Shown here: one piece after another, positions 7,801 to 10,675 of the stretch
How the letters are laid out: every line of letters begins with the position of its first letter
Numbering within the stretch: position 1 is the stretch's first letter
Assembly (NCBI GenBank): GCA_903921835.1
Contig: CAIXRL010000214.1
Span: 1-10,675, forward strand
Length of the DNA stretch: 10,675 nucleotides
Reading direction: 5' to 3'
Origin: Candidatus Eiseniibacteriota bacterium
GTDB taxonomy: Bacteria > Eisenbacteria > RBG-16-71-46
Notes under the pieces: generated by a model
Seen by the model: only the letters and a program-made list of their open reading frames with translations
What the model was told of the DNA's origin: nothing
Database searches by the model: none
Position numbers and translations under genes: made by a program

Positions 7801-7908
7801 TGGGACGGACGGAACAACGCCGGGGCGTCGCTGAGGGCAGGACTGTACTTCTGCCGTCTCGAGACGGCCGCAACCAGCAGAACGATGCGCGTCGTTCTCG
7901 CACGCTGA
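4888..7908 (+). CDS. Exported GH2 glycosidase (CsxA-like) with FlgD-like/type IX-style C-terminal domain, copy 2
   Basis: The 1006-residue product starts at the ATG after a coupled Shine-Dalgarno. The frame stays open back to 4213, but that part lies inside the upstream gene and is not coding. A hydrophobic stretch at 23-37 ending in A-S-A gives a signal peptide with an unusually long, weakly basic n-region. CsxA-type domains follow: jelly roll (about 60-245, with WLNGTEIDS and VDWNPRPPD), Ig-like (about 250-370), TIM barrel (about 375-670), two Ig-like (about 680-905). The acid/base is Asp489 in WAYGSDELPP, the nucleophile Glu557 in FCAEQGGES, and Glu421 lies in NLVRFEGI. Residues 918-1006 form the FlgD-like domain (WPNPF, VFDVAGRLVR, EWDGRNNAG, GLYFCRL, final VVLAR), which copy 1 lacks. 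This suggests export to the surface or outside by a type IX-like route (inference). The active-site loop differs from copy 1 (VCCTYWAQY against CCCDHWEQW), so the substrate may differ. A hairpin terminator follows 70 nt later. Confidence 0.87.
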   Translation: MESGQGGVLRGPGTHLAEVSAGSLLLVVLFAVGAVASASASSSAAGAAPSGTLAGPDVQTAELSQGWACVSATSVGDGGAVVSQSGYGVAGWYPVTLPSTVMAGLVANGVYTDVFSDTRLQSVPDLTHQDWWYRGEFVAPAAGTGQRYRLRFKGIAYKAQIWLNGTEIDSSAIGTLVNHEYDVTSVVHPGATNALALRVTPPSSAGNNLSFWYVDWNPRPPDMNAGIWGKVLLETSGPVALRDPYVRTVLPLPDTTSADLTVYVDAVNGTSSPVTGVLSGQITRAGCPTLSFSQGVTLAANERRELSFDPASYGQLHVANPALWWPIPLGSPELYTVALTFAVGGEASDSRQIDFGIRQFTDYVTPLIHGSTYRGYRVNGQNVLVRGADYVWDMLLRTPAKTNKAHMDYVRDMGLNLVRFEGILGNEDIYDLADRYGVMLMPGYVCCTYWAQYGSWTAQDHAVANASTESQMRLMRAHPSALVWAYGSDELPPGSVLTPWKSIATALHWQNPTLDNVASYNNPAGSVPKMDGPYVWEPPVYWYANTTAGGAFGFCAEQGGESMPPEESLRRFLGPANLWPIGTAYGYHAGESPMDNLDYYSPGIDNRYGVTTNITQYAERAQLLNYESERAQFEAFGANAYTLAQGTVYWMLDDAWPAVHWNLYDYFFKPGGGYFGTKKALEPVHILYDYQTRNVKVFNATLAAVSGLTASVTVCNIPDLTVKYSSQVVMSFPANTSTLALTVPTISGLSTTYFIRLQLRRASGDVVSDNLYWYSTTPDVMGSVEDWYYTSVATYADLTGLNSLPANTSVTATTARASGGGTDTLVIALRNTSPTNVAFFLRPELTAGEGGLEVVPVTYTDNYVTLFPGDSTTIVARFASEDLGGSQPYLRVAGYNVPAFGQSVAAVGGGRKAPASELSRIWPNPFAGRTTIAFTLAQRSTVRLRVFDVAGRLVRTLCDGAVLEPGNRQVEWDGRNNAGASLRAGLYFCRLETAATSRTMRVVLAR

Positions 7909-7934
7909 CGCGGATCGACCCGGACGATTCTGCG

Positions 7935-7967
7935 GGGATCCCGGGCGCATGTGCGCGCCCCGGTCCC
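7935..7967 (+). other. Imperfect G+C-rich hairpin after the GH2 operon
   Basis: CCGGGCGC (7941-7948) pairs with GCGCCCCGG (7955-7963) with one bulged base and a 6-nt loop. A further GGG (7935-7937) pairs with CCC (7965-7967) beyond an internal loop. It has no T-run. It lies 26 nt after the stop and just ahead of the perfect terminator hairpin, so it may help transcription end or protect the mRNA 3' end. Confidence 0.35.
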
Positions 7968-7978
7968 GACACGCCCTC

Positions 7979-8006
7979 AGGCGCTCCGATCATCCGGAGC
8001 GCCTTT
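7979..8006 (+). terminator. Intrinsic-type terminator of the GH2 operon
   Basis: AGGCGCTCCG (7979-7988) and CGGAGCGCCT (7995-8004) form a perfect 10-bp stem around the 6-nt loop ATCATC. The 3' side runs into TTT and then C. The T-run is short, and the other strand has no matching run, so it acts, if at all, on + strand transcripts. Its place 70 nt after the stop fits the end of the two-gene operon. Confidence 0.65.
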
Positions 8007-8092
8007 CGCCTGTGCTGTCGGGTGGAAAGTATGAGCCCCCGGAGCAGCGGATTTCGCCCTCCTCCAGTAGAGAGCACTGCGGGCTCACCCTG

Positions 8093-8114
8093 CGATCCGG
8101 GGGCGCCCGGATCG
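8093..8114 (+). other. Perfect 9-bp hairpin in the leader of the kelch gene
   Basis: CGATCCGGG (8093-8101) pairs exactly with CCCGGATCG (8106-8114) around the tetraloop GGCG, ending 36 nt before the start codon. No T-run follows. It may be a leader structure affecting expression or stability, a protein-binding palindrome, or chance. Confidence 0.4.
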
Positions 8115-8140
8115 GCTCCGCCGGCACCTTCACCCACGTC

Positions 8141-8144
8141 GAGG
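8141..8144 (+). promoter_or_regulatory. Shine-Dalgarno site of the kelch gene
   Basis: GAGG ends 6 nt before the ATG at 8151. It decides the start, because the same frame is open for another 1.7 kb upstream through the preceding gene. The residues directly after this ATG form a signal peptide. Confidence 0.55.
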
Positions 8145-8150
8145 GCACAC

Positions 8151-10451
8151 ATGAAACTCCGCCTCGCAGATCTGCTCGCTTCCGGGCTGGCGCTTGCCGC
8201 CGCCCTGCTCCTCCTGCTCGCGCTCGCGCACGCGGCGCACGCCAGCGCGGCCGGCGCGTGGCAGCCGCTCTATGGACCCTGGCAGAACGGCGGGTCGGTG
8301 GCGCTCGACGACAACCAGCACCGCCTGTTCACCTTTGGAGGCGACGGTACCGACATGGTGCGCGTGATGTCGCTGGACGGCTTTCCCTTCCCATGGTCGC
8401 TCTTCACCGTGGCCGGCGCTCCGCCCGCGATCCGCGCGAACGGCTCGCTCAACTACGACTCGGCGCACAACCGCCTCATCGTGTTCGGCGGCGACACGCC
8501 GGTTGGCACAGCGCTCAATGACGTCTGGGCGCTCAACCTGTCGGGTTTGCCCACGTGGACCAACCTGACCACAACAGGGCCCGCGCCGGATCCCCGCAGC
8601 CAGTTCGGTTCGTGCTACGACCCCGCGTCGGGAAAGTTGTTCGTCTTCGGCGGGCTCGACAGCAACTCGACGACCGAGACCAACGACCTGTACGCGCTCG
8701 ACCTCAACGCGAGCCCGCCCGCGTGGAGCATGCCGGCCCAGTCGGGCGATATCCCGATCGGCCGCTCGGGTGCCCCGCTCGCGCTGGACCCGGTCGGCAA
8801 CCGCATCTTCCTGTTCGGCGGCAACGCGCTCGACGCCGACTGGAACGACGAGTACGAACTCGACCTGTCCACGTTCGCGTGGACCACGTCTCCCATGTCC
8901 GGCGTGATCCCGGATCCGCGCAGCAACCATCTGTGCGTGTGGGACCGCAACTCGTCCAAGCTGATGGTCTGGGGCGGCGCGGCCTCGGACGACTCGATCC
9001 GCGCCATGGACATTGGCACGCGCGAGTGGTCGTCGCTGCCCTGGTTCATCGGACCGCCGCAGCACTGGGGGCCAGCGGTCGGCGTGTTCGACTGGACGTG
9101 GGACCGCGTGGTGGTGCTGGCGGGCCAGCGAGGGGCCGAGGCGTTCATGTTCAACAAGGCCGCGCCGACCAACTACTGGTACCTGACGGGCCCGGGCAGC
9201 TATTCCATGGGCGGAAGCTTCGTCGTGGACCGCGCGCACGGGCGCGCCATCGCCTACGGCGGCACGGACTGGAACGGAAACTACGTCATCAACAGCTTCT
9301 GGCAGTACGCATTCACCAGCCCGCAGGGCTGGAACGGCATCAACACGGGCGGCATCCCCCCGCCCTCGCGTACGTCACACGTGGCCGTGTGGGACGACAA
9401 GCACGATCGCATGCTGGTGATCGGCGGGCGCGACGAGAACGGCAGCAATACCAACACGGTCTTCGCGCTCCAAGACAGCGCCGACTTCATGAACTGGCAG
9501 CAGCTGGCGCCCACGGGCACCCCGCCCACGCCGCGCATCTACTCGACCGGCATCTACGACCCGGTGGGCGATCGCGTATTGCTCTACGGCGGGCTGGACG
9601 CCAACAACTTCCGCGCCGACCTGCGCCAGTTGTCGCTGACGCCGTCGCCGGCGTGGACCACGCTCGTGACCACCGGCGGCCCCTCGGGACGCGGGGGAGC
9701 CAGCGCCATCTACGACGAGCCGCGCCACCGCATGATCCTCTTCGGCGGCGCCGACAGCGTCACGGGCAACTACATGAACGACGCCTGGGCGCTCAACCTG
9801 CCGGCGCTCACGTGGACGCACCTGCTGCCCTCGGGAACGCCGCCGATCGGCCGCTGGCGGCACAACGCCGTGTACGACTCGCGCCGCAGCCGCATGCTGG
9901 TCTTCGGCGGTCGCGGAACGGAAGGCGATTCCGCCGACGTGTGGGAGCTGACCCTGGCGCCCACGACGCCGGTGTGGACGCGCCTGGCGTCCGTGGGCTA
10001 CACGCCGATGTATCGCTCCCTGGCGGGCGCCGTGTACGATTCGACTGGCGATCGCATGCTGGTGTACGGCGGCGTCAGCCTCATCGCCAGCAACCTCGCC
10101 ATTGGGCAGCAGGACCTGTGGGGCCTGCAGTTCAGCGGCGGGGTGGCGTCGGTGTCGTTCAGCGGGGCCGCCAGCGTCTCCATGGTGGGCCAGCCGTGGC
10201 CCAATCCCGCGCACGGCGGCAGCCGGCTCGCGTTCGCGCTGGGACGTGCGACGGACGTACGCGCGGCTGTGTACGACGTCGCAGGCCGGCGGGTGAGGAT
10301 GCTCGCCACGGGTCTGCAGGGGGCAGGGCCGCACGAACTCTCGTGGGACGGCCGAGACGGCGCGGGGCGCTGCTCTTCGTCGGGGTTGTACTTCTATCGC
10401 GTGCAACTCGACGGCCGGACCGAGTCGCGCAAGGTGGTGCTCGCGCAGTAG
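8151..10451 (+). CDS. Exported twelve-repeat kelch protein with FlgD-like/type IX-style C-terminal domain
   Basis: This 766-residue protein starts with a signal peptide: MKLR, then a Leu/Ala-rich core, with a cut near A-H-A-S-A at about 30-33. From about 36 to 675 it is built of repeats averaging 52 residues. Each holds a turn of the form D/N-R-hydrophobic-x-V/F/Y-F/Y-G-G, then a W or D/N-x-W/L-x-L strand and T-G-x-x-P-x-x-R. Twelve such turns are visible, from HRLFTFGG at 57 to DRMLVYGG at 634, which fits one large or two six-bladed beta-propellers. Residues 680-766 are the sorting-type domain (QPWPNPA, VYDVAGRRVRML, SWDGRDGAG, GLYFYRV, final VVLAQ). No catalytic motif of galactose oxidase is evident, so a binding or structural role outside the cell is most likely. 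Its ligand is unknown. Its own leader and the terminator before it suggest separate transcription from the GH2 genes. Shared export with the second glycosidase is inferred. Confidence 0.85.
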   Translation: MKLRLADLLASGLALAAALLLLLALAHAAHASAAGAWQPLYGPWQNGGSVALDDNQHRLFTFGGDGTDMVRVMSLDGFPFPWSLFTVAGAPPAIRANGSLNYDSAHNRLIVFGGDTPVGTALNDVWALNLSGLPTWTNLTTTGPAPDPRSQFGSCYDPASGKLFVFGGLDSNSTTETNDLYALDLNASPPAWSMPAQSGDIPIGRSGAPLALDPVGNRIFLFGGNALDADWNDEYELDLSTFAWTTSPMSGVIPDPRSNHLCVWDRNSSKLMVWGGAASDDSIRAMDIGTREWSSLPWFIGPPQHWGPAVGVFDWTWDRVVVLAGQRGAEAFMFNKAAPTNYWYLTGPGSYSMGGSFVVDRAHGRAIAYGGTDWNGNYVINSFWQYAFTSPQGWNGINTGGIPPPSRTSHVAVWDDKHDRMLVIGGRDENGSNTNTVFALQDSADFMNWQQLAPTGTPPTPRIYSTGIYDPVGDRVLLYGGLDANNFRADLRQLSLTPSPAWTTLVTTGGPSGRGGASAIYDEPRHRMILFGGADSVTGNYMNDAWALNLPALTWTHLLPSGTPPIGRWRHNAVYDSRRSRMLVFGGRGTEGDSADVWELTLAPTTPVWTRLASVGYTPMYRSLAGAVYDSTGDRMLVYGGVSLIASNLAIGQQDLWGLQFSGGVASVSFSGAASVSMVGQPWPNPAHGGSRLAFALGRATDVRAAVYDVAGRRVRMLATGLQGAGPHELSWDGRDGAGRCSSSGLYFYRVQLDGRTESRKVVLAQ

Positions 10452-10471
10452 AGGCGCGGCAGCGGAGATCC

Positions 10472-10518
10472 ACGTGCGATCGGGAGGCCGGGCAACGACT
10501 GGCCTCCCGATCGCACGT
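10472..10518 (+). terminator. Perfect 18-bp hairpin after the kelch gene (probable transcript end)
   Basis: ACGTGCGATCGGGAGGCC (10472-10489) is the exact reverse complement of 10501-10518, with an 11-nt loop between. It starts 20 nt after the TAG. The stem is very stable but is followed by TGTCGG and not by a T-run, so it may work as a Rho-assisted or bidirectional terminator, or as a 3' stability element. Confidence 0.55.
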
Positions 10519-10675
10519 TGTCGGAGCGGGCGATGGCGGCGGTACACCAGGGCGGCACATTGTTCTGTTCCCGCCGGGAGGCGGAGGAGTACCGTTCCCG
10601 CAGGGAAGGAGGCCCTGATCTGCGGGGCATCTTCCGCCATGGGCGGGCTCATGAATAATGCGGGCTAGCACGGGC
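10519..10675. other. Non-coding right end with small hairpins
   Basis: No gene is supportable here. CCGCC (10571-10575) and GGCGG (10580-10584) close a GGGA (GNRA-type) tetraloop. CAGGG (10601-10605) and CCCTG (10613-10617) enclose AAGGAGG, a ribosome-binding-like sequence. The next ATG, at 10639, opens a frame of only a few codons, so no start can be assigned. The stretch may be the leader of a gene beyond the window. Confidence 0.4.

Larger units (their letters stand above)
7909..8150. other. 242-bp hairpin-rich spacer between the GH2 operon and the kelch gene
   Basis: There is no supportable gene here, although frames stay open because stops are rare at this base composition. It holds three hairpins (7935-7967, 7979-8006, 8093-8114) and an 11-base sequence at 8062-8072 that recurs before the first GH2 gene. 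A promoter for the kelch gene should lie after 8006, but no good -35/-10 pair is visible. Confidence 0.55.

Noticed and set aside
5008..7950. 980-codon open frame on the - strand opposite the second GH2 gene
   Set aside because: This is the same artefact as above; the product is low-complexity Arg/Val/Gly/His sequence with no recognisable fold, signal or ribosome-binding site.
6384..8150. Upstream in-frame extension of the kelch gene by 589 codons
   Set aside because: It overlaps the second GH2 gene in another frame and has shadow-type composition. The ATG at 8151 has a Shine-Dalgarno and is followed by a signal peptide.
8151..10451. Kelch protein as a galactose-oxidase-like enzyme
   Set aside because: No copper-ligand pattern (paired Tyr/His with the Cys of the Tyr-Cys cofactor) could be found, and the kelch region is almost free of Cys.
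8555..10618. 687-codon + strand frame overlapping the kelch gene
   Set aside because: It is an Arg/Gly/His-rich shadow frame, whereas the overlapping frame has regular kelch repeats and the sorting-type domain.
1..10675. CRISPR array, insertion sequence, tRNA or rRNA
   Set aside because: No regularly spaced direct repeats, transposase reading frame with terminal inverted repeats, tRNA-like cloverleaf or rRNA-like stretch was seen on either strand.

Overview
The window is uniformly G+C-rich, with codons that almost always end in G or C, and every convincing gene is on the + strand. Two unrelated proteins, a glycosidase and a kelch protein, end in the same FlgD-like/type IX-style C-terminal domain (WPNP, then V-x-D-V-A-G-R-x-V-R, then W-D-G-R, then GLYF-x-R, then VVLA). 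That combination is typical of the FCB-related lineages. With this base composition it most resembles Candidatus Eisenbacteria or a relative. The phylum is inferred from protein style; no rRNA or marker gene is present.

Layout: (1) Positions 1-217 may hold the tail of a gene that enters from the left edge, possibly a response-regulator receiver domain (weak). (2) 273-1982 encodes a polytopic membrane protein of the DUF2723/TMEM260 (GT117, GT-C fold) type. (3) 1983-2233 is a non-coding leader with possible alternative base pairing and a weak promoter candidate. (4) 2234-4879 and 4888-7908 are two tandem, diverged paralogs of glycoside hydrolase family 2. Both are of the exo-beta-D-glucosaminidase (CsxA) type, with the Ser-Asp acid motif in place of the usual Asn-Glu. 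They are 8 nt apart, and the stop codon of the first lies inside the Shine-Dalgarno of the second, so they are almost certainly one translationally coupled operon. A perfect 10-bp hairpin followed by TTTC at 7979-8006 closes it. (5) 7909-8150 is a 242-bp hairpin-rich spacer. (6) 8151-10451 encodes an exported protein of twelve kelch-like repeats with the same C-terminal sorting-type domain as the second glycosidase. A perfect 18-bp hairpin follows 20 nt after its stop. (7) 10452-10675 has no supportable gene.

How the genes may work together (inference): the two GH2 enzymes would remove glucosamine or related beta-linked sugars from the non-reducing ends of polysaccharide, such as chitosan-type or amino-sugar glycans. 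The first carries only a signal peptide and is probably periplasmic or soluble. The second also has a sorting-type C-terminus and is probably surface-attached or released. The kelch protein would share that export route. The DUF2723 protein would be a membrane glycosyltransferase that could glycosylate exported proteins, although nothing here links it to these cargos. No mobile element, CRISPR array, tRNA or rRNA was seen. I see no clearly new multi-gene defence or metabolic system. The most interesting points are the paired CsxA-like enzymes with different apparent destinations and the structured non-coding spacers.
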